Shown in pieces: positions 47,902 to 61,493 of a stretch of 64,000 nt of DNA. This DNA comes from Alisma plantago-aquatica (Eukaryota > Streptophyta > Magnoliopsida > Alismatales > Alismataceae). Location: positions 1,617,351,711 through 1,617,415,710 of the forward strand of contig OY856409.1 of assembly GCA_963693085.1 (NCBI GenBank), written 5' to 3'. How positions within the stretch are numbered: the first letter of the stretch is position 1; each line of letters starts with the position of its first letter. The notes under the pieces are model-generated. The model did no database searches. It was not told where the DNA came from and saw nothing but the letters and a program-made list of their open reading frames with translations. Made by a program: the position numbers and the translations under genes.

Positions 47902-48281
47902 ACTTTGTCGGCTCCCCCTAACTGGTCAGTCGATCCCTCCTAGATGAAAACCATATTTCTGGCCTTCTACAGTAAGCTTCAGAAACCTTCTTATGACACT
48001 CCCCCTATCGATGTAACTCTACATCAAGAGTCTGATCCTCCAGCCTGGGTGTAGCAACTACATCTTCAATGTATTGCCCGTCTTCCTCACACGTGTTTTG
48101 TCTTGGGAAAGTATTTGGAGCGACCTTCTCTAACTGGGAGCCGTCCTTGCTGCATATTGTTGTCCTCCAGATTGAATCTCACATCTCAAACATGCAGCTA
48201 TTCTGTGATCACTTCTTGTCAACGTTGCCCTTCCTATCTTCAGATGCCATCTCACTACACCCCCGAAATCCTTCAAACCTT
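47902..48281 (-). other. Retrotransposon internal region, 5' part with a broken mini-gag
   Basis: On the minus strand downstream of the primer binding site an ATG near 48251 starts a short frame (MASEDRKGNVDKK) that stops after 13 codons. Further residues in other frames suggest a former gag-like frame. No domain recognised. The frames on the plus strand at 48069-48317 are shadows. Confidence 0.5.
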
Positions 48282-48293
48282 GCTCTGATACCA
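48282..48293 (-). other. Primer binding site, initiator tRNA-Met
   Basis: gctctgatacca, reverse complement of TGGTATCAGAGC, an exact match to the plant initiator tRNA-Met site. Two bases (48294-48295) separate it from the LTR. It fixes the minus orientation of the element. Confidence 0.95.
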
Positions 48294-48295
48294 CT

Positions 48296-49615
48296 TGTTA
48301 GGAATTGTGGTGGGTAAGTGATGATGCTCTGCAAGACTAAAGGCACAAGATTTAACGTGGAAAACTCTCCCCAAGACTAGGAGAGAAAAACCACGGGGCA
48401 ATACCGACCAACAAGTACTATGTAATCTGAATTACAACTCACACTGCCCAGATTTAATCACCCCTAAATCTGGGAGGATCCCCCTGCCCAAGAACAAAGA
48501 TAAGGAAGAAGAGAATCACACTCAAGGTGTACAAAAAAATCCTCTCTCTTAACTTTATCTCCTCACAATCCCGTTGTCGCTGCTGGGGATTGCTTGTTGC
48601 TGCTATGACCGCTGATCGGTCGTCTCCACCGGTGACAAGGTCGCCTACCTCGTCGTTGCCTGCGGTACTCGTTCTAGTTGGCTGCTCCAACTAGGATTCC
48701 GACATACCACCACAACTCTCTCTGCCTGAGAGAGTCGATACGCGTCCTCTGCTGATCGGACAAACCGTTGTCATTGTCGCGTCACCAATAGTGTGCCATC
48801 AACTGATGTGCGTCTTCCGCTGCTCGGATCCACCGTCGTAGTTGATGCACCACCTATGTGTCGCCAATTGATGTGCGTCCTACACTGACTAGACAGTCCA
48901 CCATCATTTCTGTAGCCACCGATAGATGAACGTCTTCCACTGCTCAGATCCGCTGCCATAGTCGATGTCAATGTCACATCACCAACAAAGTGCCACCAAT
49001 TGATGTGCGTCCTCCGCTACTCGGACCCGCCTCCATTTTCGATGCACTGTTGTGTTGCCGACTTCCAACCGGTACTTTACCTCAAGACAAAGTCGTTGGC
49101 CCTCTCTCATCCACAAGAGAGCTGCACTGTTGGTGCACCCAATGTGCCACCAACTGTCAGCCGCTACTTTACTTCGAGGAAAAGTCGCTGACCCTCTCTT
49201 ACCACAAGAGAGCACCACCAGTTGTTATTGTTTTCTGGCTCTTCTACCACAGAAGGAACCAACAACTGGTGGGATCACACGCCAACCGGTGGGATGATCT
49301 CCATGGCCTCCCCAAGGGCCTCTATTTATAGGCCTCCGTGCATGTGATTGCAACCAGAAATTCTAGTCCTAGTTCAAATCCTAGTCCAACTACATGTTGC
49401 ACATAGCCACTTTTTTTCTTCTTGGACTCAAGTCATATTAGGATTGGCAACACAAAATATCAACTCCAATTAAATCCTAATCCAATTCCAAAGGTGTACG
49501 TAACGAGCCATCTTTCCTTCTTGGATTTAACTTCTATTAGGATTGGAAACACAAGCCAACTCCTAATAAGTCCAAATCCCAATAGGAAATGGGCTGGAAC
49601 CTTTCAATCCCAACA
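48296..49615 (-). repeat. 5' LTR (right in window)
   Basis: 1320 bp. On the minus strand starts TGTTGGGATTG at 49615 and ends CCTAACA at 48296, the intact TG...CA form. GC-rich frames within it on both strands are LTR shadows and match those in the other copies. Confidence 0.95.
49322..49331 (-). promoter_or_regulatory. TATA box of the 5' LTR
   Basis: ctatttatag on the plus strand, i.e. ctataaatag on the minus strand. This copy would start the genomic transcript of the element. Confidence 0.75.
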
Positions 49616-49620
49616 ATATC

Positions 49621-52479
49621 GTGGCTCCTGTGCAAGGATAACACACACGAATTGAGAAAAAAGGTATATCATGGCTAATATAGGAATGAAAACTAAGGTA
49701 AAAATATAGTAATATTACATGAATTTTTGTGTCATCAACCACTCCAAGCCATCACTTGTCACCAAGAAAGACTCAAACTCAAAGATCATAAGATATCATT
49801 CAAATTGAGTCTCACGATAGATCCTAAGGTAAGAGAAAATAGTTTCAAATCACAAGTCACTCAAGATTGGTTATTTCAGAAAAAAAACCCACTATGCAAA
49901 TAAACTTATTAATGCAAGATCATATAACTACATGAGATATTTAAGAAAACTAACTAGAATCCAACATGATCCATGGGGATGCAGACCAAATACATATAAT
50001 TGAGACATAATTACATAGGAAATTGGGTAAGTGACAAAGGTAGGAAGTGAGTTATCATCATGAATTCATGTAAACCAGTTGAGAACAATGCACCTCTCAT
50101 TTATTCATCTCCTAACTTAAAAGAAAGGAGAAAATACTGTAATAATTTTGGAGGATTCAAATTTTGCGTCTGGTTGGTCCATCTAATGAACAACAGTCCC
50201 TACAGTCTAACCCAATTGACCCAATGTAGGGAGACGAAGTCTTGGTAATGTGCTTGAACTAAAAATGCTACTGGGAAGGTCCCATCAGTCTCCTAGGAGT
50301 TCCTAAAAGACTCTAATGAGTTTTGGATATACCACCAAACATGACATACCTTTTTTTAGTAGAATTGTACACCTACTCGATATCATCATCAACTCTCCCA
50401 AAAAGGGGGGTGGAAAAAAATTTACTCATGATATGATTTACTCTTATGCTTTTAACACTATATTCTAATTATTGAGCATGGGTCCTGGTAATTTAAATTA
50501 TTTTTGATATTTTTGGGCGGACAATCCTATTTTTAGTATTTCTAAATTTCTTGTTTAACTCAATGCAATGTGAGAAAGTAGGAAGACCGTCAAGGTAAAC
50601 AATCAAACTCAATTTTATTCAAAACCTCAATGAAAGTATTTTATAATGCTCAAAGATCTTTATAGTATTGTCAAATAAGTGAAAATACCACTCTTAAGTT
50701 TGATCTTACACTAGCTCCAACCATGCACAAACCTTAGATTCATTGTTCAGATCATGAATTGAGCAAACAAGAAAAACCTTGGATAGCAACAAAACTTGTA
50801 GAGAGGTGTCAGTGAGGTGAATGAAGTTGGAGCTCGAGAAAATATAACGATGACAGGGTGTTTTAACACAAGGTGAGCTTTAATGTGGCATTCATCCAAC
50901 ATAACTACAATTACAAAAATAAAAAAGTATACAACAAAGTCCTAAAAAGCAAGAAAAAGGTCATGATGAGACTGCATTATGTGATTTATGATATTTTGAA
51001 AGTTTTCGCAAAATGACAACAAGAAGAAATACATGAAAGTGAACATGGATGCATGAAAGAGGAAAAGGATAGAAGGGAAAACTAACATAACACCCCAAGC
51101 TTTGAATCTTGCTTGTGCTTGAGTAAATTCTAAACTGAGGACAATAGGGATGGTGTATGTTGTAGTCAAGATGATCTCTGCATATCCCATTACCCACTTT
51201 AATGAGTGTAGATGCAAACTAGCTTGCCCAATGTCAACCATGGAAGTGACAAAAAAAAGTCTCAAACACACCCAAAGATTAGGTTTTCTATTCAAATCTT
51301 CATGAGGTGGCTTGCTTCTTGCAATTTCTCTAAAAGATGAATTGAGTATAATCATGCAATAGTATAAAAATCAAGACATGTTGTAACAATGTGAAAAAGA
51401 AAGTGTTGTATTGGGGAAAATGAAATAAAAGAATATATATATCAAAATTATAGCATGATTCGTGAATGCAAATTTTATTCAATAGTTTACTAACAAATTA
51501 AACAAGAAATTTCATTTTTGAAAAATAGAAATGAAAAACTAGAATAATAGAAGGGAGGGGGTGTCCCAACAATACTGACACTTGTATCCAAATTCCTATG
51601 TTTTTCAGACCAACATCACCTATACCTTGCTAATTGGCTCCCTCGTGTATGAGTAGAATAAATAGAGTGGTGGACCCAATAGATCAAATGGGTAGAATGA
51701 ATGGCTCTCCTATGTAGGGGAGTGTTCGCTAAAAAATCTAAGTGATTCCAATAGAGGAGTCGAGTGGGAAAGAAAAATGAATACTAATCAAGACTAATGG
51801 ATTGGACGTGATGAATAAATACATAATGTGTGTGCATTGATTGTGAATCCATTGTATAAACTTGGGATGTGTTGGTGACGCTTGGCTCAATAGAACATAT
51901 GATACATGTATTACAGTCTTGAATCTTTATCAACTCCTATATCATGCATATTTGCCTCTCAATCATGGATGAATATGGATCAATAAGATCTTAGAAGCGA
52001 GAAGATATGGATAATATGAATGCATATATACTTTCTCTTCCACCGAGCTATGCTCTCATAAGCTCTTGGGTCAAAAACCCAACATGGGATTGTGTAGAAA
52101 TGGCCTCAAAGTGGAAAATGATGAAGTAGGCGAAGATGGTGGAGGTTGTTGTAGGGATACTAAATGAAATGCATTGTTCTCAAGAATCTTCCAATAGTTT
52201 GCATTTTGGAAAAAGTTAGGGGAACAAATGGACAAGGTTATCTATTTTGTTGTGGCTAGATGCATGGTTACAATCTAGACAAACAAAGAAATACATATGT
52301 ATGAACAAATATATGCAACAATAATTATTCATACTTAGTTTGAAGAGAACAAAATCTTTGGGTGTCTAAATTGAATGAAACACACATCGCCGACAATGCC
52401 GCTAAAAACTGGATAGGACAAATTGAGTGATGAAATGTTTTCCAATTATTTAACTTTAACGCATAGTAGGTTTTAATAT
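49621..52479. other. Unassigned DNA, no gene seen
   Basis: The longest frame (minus, 50942-51355, 137 codons) has hydrophobic stretches but no known family and no codon-like bias. Its sequence 'caagctttgaatcttgcttg' recalls non-coding parts of plant Gypsy elements, a weak hint only. Confidence 0.45.
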
Positions 52480-53173
52480 TCATAACTTGATAACCAATAC
52501 TTGCAAGTAAATTGGATCGATGTAGCAAATGGGGTCAAACACAAGGTTATGGATGTTAGGCCACCCAAAACATTATTCTACATCAGATAAATGATATGAA
52601 GAGATGGATACACAACTATTAGACATTCCATCCATCACTAACATCTAAACCTATCGTGAAACATGGAAATACGCCTCTTGGGTCCAAGGTAGATTGGAGT
52701 ACTAGAAGTGAGAATGGTCTATCGGAAACCAAATAAATCGACCCTTACTTGAGTGCCCTCTTGGGGCTCAGATTCGAACTTCCTTATCTGCCCATCTCAA
52801 CCACTACTCTCTCATGGTTTGTTAATCCAGTAACTCATGCAAAGAAGTGGCCATGTACAAACATTGTTGGTTTCGAACAAAGATGAAAACACATCTTTGT
52901 AGACGATCAAAGGAGAAAAGAAGAATAAAGAATGAGTGAGCGAGAATATAGCCCATATAGGAGGGGTGGATCTTACTCCTTACCCTATATAAGGATTAGA
53001 TCTTGTCCTTTGCATCTCTCTTCTTCTTCATCGTTATGCCTTTGTCTCTGTCTCCCTCGATTTAGACCCAAGAAGAAACATAGTGGATGCTAATGGACGA
53101 ATGGATGGAAGGTGGATATCTAGTGTCATTCAGACAAAGGTATCAAGGGACCAACCACTCTTGAGGTATGGAT
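52480..53173 (+). repeat. Old dispersed repeat, second copy of the 31.1-32.0 kb repeat
   Basis: Matching blocks from 'gcaaatggggtcaaacac' near 52525 to 'caaccactactctct' near 52799, then a diverged pyrimidine-rich part to about 53040. Same orientation as the copy at 31 kb. Confidence 0.65.
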
Positions 53174-54979
53174 TGTTAATATGTGTGCCCAAAGAGCCAA
53201 TCATACGATGTTTGCAATGGCATATCTTGTTAGTGATTTGATTAATAATAAAGACAATATTCCAATTTATTCTATTTTATTTTGTTATATGAGATAATAA
53301 TGAAACATAATAAATGCCTAAAGAGTGTTTTTACTTAATGACACGATGTCTTCGAGTTGAGGATCTGAATGATGAGGACATACAGATGTTAAGATTATAT
53401 GCATTCTTATTAATCCCTAGTCATACGTCATTGTGAAATCTAATAAATAGTAATAACACTAAAGACTAGTGTGTGTGTTGGTTGATGACATAATCTCATT
53501 ATTCATGATATGAGATATCAAACCAAGCACATATATACTTGTTTGAGAAAAGTGTATCAGATAGACCCACCTTGAGAGTGACACATTGGAACCATGATTG
53601 ATAGAGTAATATTTCATAGTGATGGTAGTGATTGTGGTTCTTAGACTTGAAATCACAATACTCATCACATGTCGTTCGATGTACTTTGAGATCATCAACA
53701 ATGATATTATATAAGGGTTTCCATAAAGGTGGTTCTCAGGTGCACTGTGACACATGGGCATTACTGTCAGTGATGTAGATGAGATTTGTCCCTCCTACAT
53801 GAGTTTGATATTCTGGCTACTTGATAAGAAAGACTGAGAAATACATGGCCATGCTGGTGTGAGTCAATATGTGATACTGAGCTTACATGTATTTTAGACA
53901 GTCTTCTCTAGCTCAATGAACATGGATTTAACGTTGAAGAGGATGACGATTTCATACTTTGAGTTCAATCTGGATATAATAGACAAAGGAACTATATAGT
54001 CACTATAACACCAATCACATATTGTAAGTTGAAGTTGTTCTACAACTTATCCAATTACTTGAGTAGCAATGAAGTCTTTCTAGATACCAATTACTACTTG
54101 TGAATTCATAACATAATTATGAATATCACCACCAACATAATTTGTAGCCTACCAAGTCACACACATAGGATGTGATTAGAATAGAAATATAATTGTGGGT
54201 ATGATTGAAAATGTTCTGAATCAAATTGATTACTAAAACGCTTAGGTAATCTACTTGAATAATATTAGAATATAATATGAATTAATTGGTTAAAGTGTTT
54301 AACTAATTAATTAGATTCGAATTGTTAAATCGGCTGGTTAATCCTGAGCGATGGACTAGAGCCAGATGATGATAATTAATTAATCAATTAATATGATTAA
54401 TGGGTTAATTAATATGATGAATTGGTTAATTAATTAATTAATTTGATTAATTGGTTAATTAATTAATATCAGAATATTCTTTTAATATTCCATGAGTTAC
54501 TCATTTTAAATTCAACCACAAACTTTTTATTTTTGGGAAACCCTGCTTTTTTCATCTCTTATAGGGGCATGATGGATGGACAATTAAGATACACTTTTAT
54601 ATGTGAACTCAAGCCGTCATCATCCCTAAGAGAGAGAGAAGGAGAGAGAACACAATACTAGCATGTCGTAAAGCAAATGACTACTCCTTCCTACCAATTT
54701 GAGAAGCATTACGTGGAGTTCCAGTCCATCTACATGGACAAAGTAGAGACGTAGAAACTGAAGTGCCTGCGTTCAGAGGATGTTGATGACCACCGTCTAT
54801 GCACATGAGGTGCTACGCACATCACCATGTGAAGGGATGTCACCAAACTTGCTCAGTGATGAGGTATATTCCATGCACCCTCTTTCTGAATATGTTGTTG
54901 TCGATGAGATCTTCTTTTAGGGTATGCGAAGAAAATTTTATTGTTTCTGCTGTTCTTGTTGCCTCCACAAAATGCAACA
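53174..54979 (+). repeat. LTR-like unit A
   Basis: From TGTTAATATGTGTGCCC to ...aatgcaaca. From 53262 on it matches unit B with an offset near 2.1 kb. It contains a TTAATTAAT-rich zone at about 54370-54470. The TG...CA ends, length and tandem siblings suggest an LTR; a standard primer site does not follow (tggatgtcgac), so this remains inference. Confidence 0.6.
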
Positions 54980-55388
54980 TGGATGTCGACCCTTTTGGAG
55001 GGTGATGGATTCTTGATGGTCGATAGAAGGATGGGTGGATGGAAAAGTCACTAGTGGAGTAGGATGAAAGCACTATAGAAGGGTGCAACACGACTGCTTA
55101 TTTGAGACATGGATCCGAAGCAGACAAAACCTTATTCTGGTGGAAACAACCTATAATTTTGAAGATTAGATGTGAAGAAATAAGGTCAGCTTGTGGTTTG
55201 AATAGTCATAGAATAAATACACCATGAAGTTTTAAAGTCATAGGGTTAATGCAGGTGGTACATAACTCACTTATCGCGGTTTCCTTGGTAGGAGGAGGTC
55301 AAGTGGTACTGTGGATCTCAGTTGGTAGCCGCTTTAGTCTTACAAGATGGAGATAGTGGATTTTGGTGGTTGGTCGATCCTGAATCTG
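54980..55388. other. Linker between LTR-like units A and B
   Basis: Similarity to the leader after unit B stops near 55003. The part 55216-55385 matches the repeat at 32158-32330. No gene seen. Confidence 0.5.
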
Positions 55389-57076
55389 CCAATTTATTAT
55401 GTTTTATTCAGTTATATGAGATAATGGAAAAACACAATAAATGTCTAAAGAATGTTATTACTCAATGACATATGTCTTTAGATTGAGGACTTGAATGATG
55501 AGACATATAGATTTCAAGAGTATATGCATTCTTGTTATGTCCCTAGTCAGATGTTATTGTACAAGGCTAATAGACAATAATAACACTTAAGACTAAAGTG
55601 AATGTTGGTTGACGACAAAATCTCATTAATCATGATATGTGATATCAAATAAAGCACATATATACATGTTAGAGAAAAGTGTATCAGACATACCCACTTT
55701 GAGAGTGACACATGGAAACCATGATTGGTAGTCAGAGTCATCTCTCATAGTGATGGTGGTGATTGTGGTTCTTACATCTAAAATCATTACACTCATCACA
55801 TGTCATTTGATGTACGTTGAGATCATCCACCATGATCTTGAATAAGGGCTGCCATAAAGGTGATGTTCTGGTGTAATATGACACATGGGGATGACTTTGA
55901 GTGATGTAGATGAGATTTGTCCCTCCTATAGGAGTTTGATATTCTGGCTACTTGATAAGGAAGACTGAGAAATGCATGGCCATGCTGGTGTGAATCAATA
56001 TGTGATATTTAGCTTACACATATCTCATATTGTCTTCTCTAGTTCAACGAATATGGATTTAACATTGAAGAGGATGATGATTCTATGACTCAAGTTCAAT
56101 CTAGATATCAGAGATAGAGGAACTATACATTCACTATAACACCAATCACAGATTGTAGGTTGAATTTGTTCTCCAACTTCTCCAATTACTTGGGTAGCAA
56201 TGAAGTCTTGCTAGATACCAATCATTGCTTGTGAATTCATAATATGATTATAAATATCACTTCCAACATAATTTGGATCCTACCGGGTCACACACATAGG
56301 ATGTCATTTGAATAGGAGTATAACTGTGGGTGTGATAGGAAACATTTCGAATCAAATTGATTACTAAAACATTTAAGTAATCTACTATAATAATATTGGA
56401 ATATCATATGAATTAATTGGTTGATGTATTTAAGTCAATTAATTAGATTCAAATTATCAAATCGTCTAGGTAATCCTGAGCGATTGATTAGAGCCAGATG
56501 ATGAAAATTAATTAATCAATTAATATGATTAATTGGTTAATTAATTGATTCTAGAATGTTCTTTTAACAGTCCATGACGGATCGCTTTAAATGCAACCAC
56601 AACAATTTTATTTTTCTCGGGCTTTGGGAAACCCTACTTTATTTTATCTCATATGTATAGGGGCATGATGGCTGGACCATTAATATATGATCATGTACGT
56701 GAACTATAGCCATTGTTATCCCTAAGAGAGAGAGAAAAGGGAAGAAAACATGATGCTAGCATGTCATAAAGCAAAAAACTACTCCTTTCCACCGACTTGA
56801 GATGCACGACATGGAGTTCCAGTCCATCCGCATGGATGAAGTAGAGACGCAGACACTGATGTACCTATTTTCGAAGGACGTCTATGATGATCGCATGTGC
56901 ATGCGAGGGATACACACATCACCACGAGAAGGGATGTCTCTGAACTTACTCAGTGACAAGATATATCCCGCACACCCTCTTTCTGAGTACAATGTTTTTG
57001 ACAAGATTTGCTTGTAAGGTATATGAAGACAATTTTATTTTTTCTGTTGCACTTGTCGCCTCTACAAAACCCAACA
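55389..57076 (+). repeat. LTR-like unit B, left end missing
   Basis: Starts abruptly at 'ccaatttatta', about 90 bp into the unit as judged from A, and ends in acccaaca at 57076. Collinear with A and, from 55909, with C. Frames inside it match frames in A only as repeats and carry no protein motif. Confidence 0.7.
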
Positions 57077-58299
57077 TGGATCTCGATCCTTTTGGAGCGA
57101 GATTATGTAGATCTTTTCTTGAGGTTGGTGACAAGAATGTGAAAACCAACATACCGAATGGAGGTGGGTAGGAAGAATTTGGTCCAAAGTGTGTTTAACC
57201 AATTATGGTTGGTAAGGGGTATACATCCTTACGTATATATCGCATCCTTAATGTAGAGTGGTACAAAACAATAACTAGTGATCATGGGTGTATCAAGTAA
57301 CTAGAACATAACTAAGGTTAGTTGATGAGCTACATAGATAATTATAGTTACATGAGGTACCGAAATAACTAGATCATGAACTTGTGTACCTGGGGTATCA
57401 AACAAAACTAAAAGAACCTTAGGCCTATTTTGGCCACTGATGTCTTAAGTCCCAATATCTAGATAGCACTGGTATGTTTAAGGTGGTTGGGAAGTGAGAT
57501 GCACCAAGATAATTGTTTTTACACAGAGAAGAAAGATGGAATTGGCCAGAAACCAGACAAGAAGCTGGCATTCTGAGTAATGTCAAAATCAACATGATTG
57601 GAATAGACACCTATTACCGTTACACTAATTACCGGGAAACAGTGGCAAGTTTTGCATACAACACATTCGGCTATCTATTATTATATAACTAATTGGATTT
57701 CGTAAGACAATGACCAAAGCATGCCTTACAATATCTCTAGTCAAATTATGGGATGAGGGGCATTCCTTCCCATTGTCCACTTGAGGTGTGATATTCCTTG
57801 GAACGCGAAGTCCTTGTTTTGTCTAGTTGCTTATGCCACTTGATCTATATCTGGGCACCTTATTTCACACCAAGGTATCATTTAGTTAGTATAAAGGTCA
57901 TGGGTTTCCCTTAACTATAATGACTTAACCAAGTCAATTTGGTGGCTTTCACTTGGACATAACTATCCAAGACATTTTATTCAATATACACAATATAAAG
58001 GAAGTGCCAATTTAGTAATAGAAGTTAGTAGACACATAAATCACAATTTATGAAAGAAAAAATAGACATCAACATTATCAATTAATGATGATACACTATG
58101 ATTACAAATTGAATGTTTTAGCCTTGTATGGTATTTACTATTGAAATTTATTATAAAAGTTTGTGTTTAATTATATTTATGCTTACTAAACATTTTAGTT
58201 CAATTGTTCCAAAAAATGTCTTCATTTTCATGTGACATTTACTTAGACCTTAATTAATGTTTTGTCATAGTAGTTTTGTGTTGTTTTCATAGTTTTGTA
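57077..58299 (+). repeat. Leader-like segment after unit B
   Basis: Matches 59415-60622 nearly end to end, from 'ttttggagcgagattatgta' to 'catagtagttttgtgttgtt' near 58266. No coding frame. If the units are LTRs this would be the untranslated leader. Confidence 0.7.
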
Positions 58300-59414
58300 G
58301 ATGAGATTTGTCCCTCCTATAGGAGTTTGATATTCTAGCTACTTGATAAGAAAGATTGAGAAACGCATGGCCACGCTGGTGTGAGCCATATCTCATACAG
58401 TCTTCTCTAGTTTGATGAACATGGATTTAATGTTAAATAGGATGATGATTCCATTCCTCAAGTTCAATCTCGATATAAGAGAAAAAGGAACTATACAGTC
58501 ACTATAACACCAATTATAGATTGTACGTTGAAGTTGTTCGCCAACTTCTCCAATTACTTGGATAGCAATGAAGTTTTTCTAGATACAAATCATTGCTTGT
58601 GAATTCATATTGATTATGAATATGACTGCCAACATAATTTGGAGTCTTCCAGGTCACACACGTAGGATGTCATTAGAATAGGAGTGTAATTGTGGGCATG
58701 TTTGGAAATGTTTCGTATCAAATTGATCACTAAAACATTTAGGTAATATACTAGAATAATAATGGAATATAATCTCAATTAATAGGTTAAATTGACTAGC
58801 AAATCCTTAGCAATTGATTAGAGCTAGATGATGAAAATTAATTATTCAATTAATAATGATTAGTCAGTTTATTAATTGATTCTAGAATATTCATTTAATA
58901 GACCATGAGCGGATCGTTTTAAATGCTACCACAACATTTTTGTTTTTCTAGGATTTTGGAAAACCCTATTTTCTTTCATCTCATATTTATAGGGGCATGA
59001 TATGGTTGGACCATTAAGATATGATCGTGTACGTGAACCATAGCCATCATCGTCCTTAAGAGAGAGAGAGAGGAGGAGATTGAACGTGATGCTTTCATGT
59101 CATAAAGTAAAAGGCTACTCCTTCCAGCCGGTATGAGAAGTACATTGTAGAGTTCCAGTCCATCTGTGTGGATGAAGTAGAGATGCAAATGCTGAAGTAC
59201 TTGCATTCATAGGACATCGACGATGACCGTTCTATTCACACGAGGGGCTATACACATCACCACATGAAGGGACGTCATCAGACTTGCTCAGTGACGAGGT
59301 ATATCCCATGCACCCACTTTCTGAATACATTATTGTCTACAAGATCTTATTGTAGGGTATGTGAATAAAATTGTATTGTTTCCATTATACTTGTCACCTC
59401 TACAAAACCCAACA
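58300..59414 (+). repeat. LTR-like unit C, left third missing
   Basis: Starts at 'gatgagatttgtccctcc' (equivalent to 55909 in B, offset 2391) and ends in acccaaca at 59414. Confidence 0.7.
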
Positions 59415-60622
59415 CGGATATCGACCCTTTTGGAGCGAGATTATGTAGATCTTTTCTATAGGTTGATGACAAGAATGTAAAAACCAACATAATGAATGGC
59501 AGGGAGTTGGAAGAATTTGGTCCAACGTGTGTATAACAAATTTATGGTTGGTAAGGGGAATACATCCTTAAGTAGATCTCACATCCTTAATGTAGAGTGG
59601 TACCAAACAATAACTAGTGATCATGGGTGTATCAAGTAATTAAAACACAATTAAGGTCAATTGATGAGCTACTTAGACAAATATAGTTACATGAGGTACC
59701 ACAATAACTAGATCATGAACTCATGTACATGGGGTGTCCTAATAGAACTAAAAGAATCTTAGCCCTAGTTTGGACATTGATGTCTTAAATCCCAGTAGTT
59801 AGTAGATAGAACTGGTATGTTGAAGGTGGTTAGGAGGTGGGATGCACCCAGATTATTGTAGTTACATGGAGAAGAAAAATGAAATATGACAGGATACCAG
59901 ACAAGGTAACATTCTGAGTAATGCCAAAATAAACGTGATTGGAAAATCCACCTATTACTGTTACACTAATTACTGGGGAACAATTGCAAGTTTAGCATAC
60001 AACACATTGTGCTATCTATTATTATACTCACTAATAGGATTTTGGAAGATGACGAACAAACCATGCCTTACAATATCTCTAGTCAAATTATGGATGAGGG
60101 ACATTCCTTCCCATTATCCACTTGAGGAGTGATATCCTTGAAACATGGAGTCCTAGTTTCATCTAGTAGTTATCCCATTTTATCTATATTTGGGCACCTT
60201 ATTTCGCACCAAGGACTCATTTAGTTAGTATAAAGTTCATGGGTTTCCCATAAAATTTCTAAAATGACTTAACCAAATCAATTGTGTGTTTTTCACTTGG
60301 ACATAACTATCCAATAGATTTCATTCAATATAGACAATATAAAGTAAGTTCCAATTCAGTATTAGAAATTTGTAGAACACATAAATCAAAATTTATGAAA
60401 GACAAAATATACATCAACATCATCAATTAATGACGATAAACTATGATTACAAATTGAATGTTTTAACCTTGAATGGTATTTACTATTGAAATTTCTTATA
60501 AAAGTTTATGTTTAATTATATTTATGCTTACTAAATACTTTAGTTTGTGTTTAATTATATTTATACTAAAATTCCAATTAATGTTTCGTCCTAGTAGTTT
60601 GGTGTTGTCTTCATAGTGTAGA
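59415..60622 (+). repeat. Leader-like segment after unit C
   Basis: Second copy of 57077-58299, with small indels, including a short duplication around 'gtttaattatatttat' near 60510 and 60546. Confidence 0.7.
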
Positions 60623-61493
60623 GACCCTCATTCATTGAGCTAGTATTTCATCTCTTTATCGAACAACTCTTAGGTAACTCAACTTATGGTGGAAATAAAG
60701 AATCATCCAAATTGTATTTTTGTGAGGTCAAAAAGAGACTGGTTATATTATTAGTTAGTCAGTCCATATCTAGTCTATGTCATTCATAATAAAGTTATTT
60801 GAAAAAAACTTGTAGTGATTGATTGAGGTATATAGTGTGAGACAGGTTCTGTCTATGCTTGAACTTTATATGAGGTTGCAATTTTACAACATTTTATTAT
60901 GGGTTGGGTCCATTTTTTTGTGTTTATATTAGTTAGGATTTTTTTTGTCTGATATACTTTATATATACCTAATGTAGAAGATGTGATAAAAACATATCAT
61001 TTATGTACTAACAACACTTGCATTTCATATTTTATGACATTTATGATTATGGAGCGGATGATGCTTGAGGAGTCAAAGACCTTTGTTTTATTAACAAGTT
61101 AAATATTGCAACACCCATAGAGGGTCACTATTCACTCTAGATTATTAGTATATGACCATTTTCACTAATTATTAGATGAGGATGAACTGAATATCGATAT
61201 TTACAACACCATAAACACTATAGCACAACCCCTATAACATGTGCAAACCACATTATCAATCAAATGACCCAATTTAACACATGGAACAATATGACACCAT
61301 TCCAATAATAGGAAGGGTGCTCATTGAATAGATTACCATCTACAGTTTCATCAGTTTTCCTTTCTTGTCTTTCAAGTATATTACTCCCCTATACTTGTTG
61401 ACTTAAGAGTTATACATTGTCCATATTTTGATAATGACTTAACCATTCCATTCATATGCATCTAATATTCTTGTTTAAGATTGATTTTAGGCT
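60623..61493. other. Unassigned AT-rich DNA
   Basis: No frame or motif recognised. Could be decayed 5' gag sequence, given the gag remnant that follows. Confidence 0.45.

Larger units (their letters stand above)
40005..49615 (-). mobile_element. Complete non-autonomous LTR retrotransposon holding a nested CACTA
   Basis: Two similar LTRs (40005-41302 and 48296-49615) in the same orientation, flanked by the 5-bp duplication ATATC (40000-40004 and 49616-49620). A primer binding site follows the right LTR and a polypurine tract precedes the left one, so the element reads on the minus strand. Without the CACTA insert and its duplication, its internal region is only about 620 bp and carries no pol gene. 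It must have been moved by another element's proteins. LTRs over 1.2 kb with so short an interior fit neither classic TRIMs (short LTRs) nor typical LARDs (long interiors). Confidence 0.95.

Noticed and set aside
50942..51355. 137-codon minus frame
   Set aside because: The longest unexplained frame in 49.6-52.5 kb, but no known motif, biased residues and no splice or promoter support.
57077..57090. Primer binding site after LTR-like unit B (tggatctcgatcc)
   Set aside because: It differs too much from the initiator tRNA-Met complement, and I could not assign another tRNA. Not reported as a feature.
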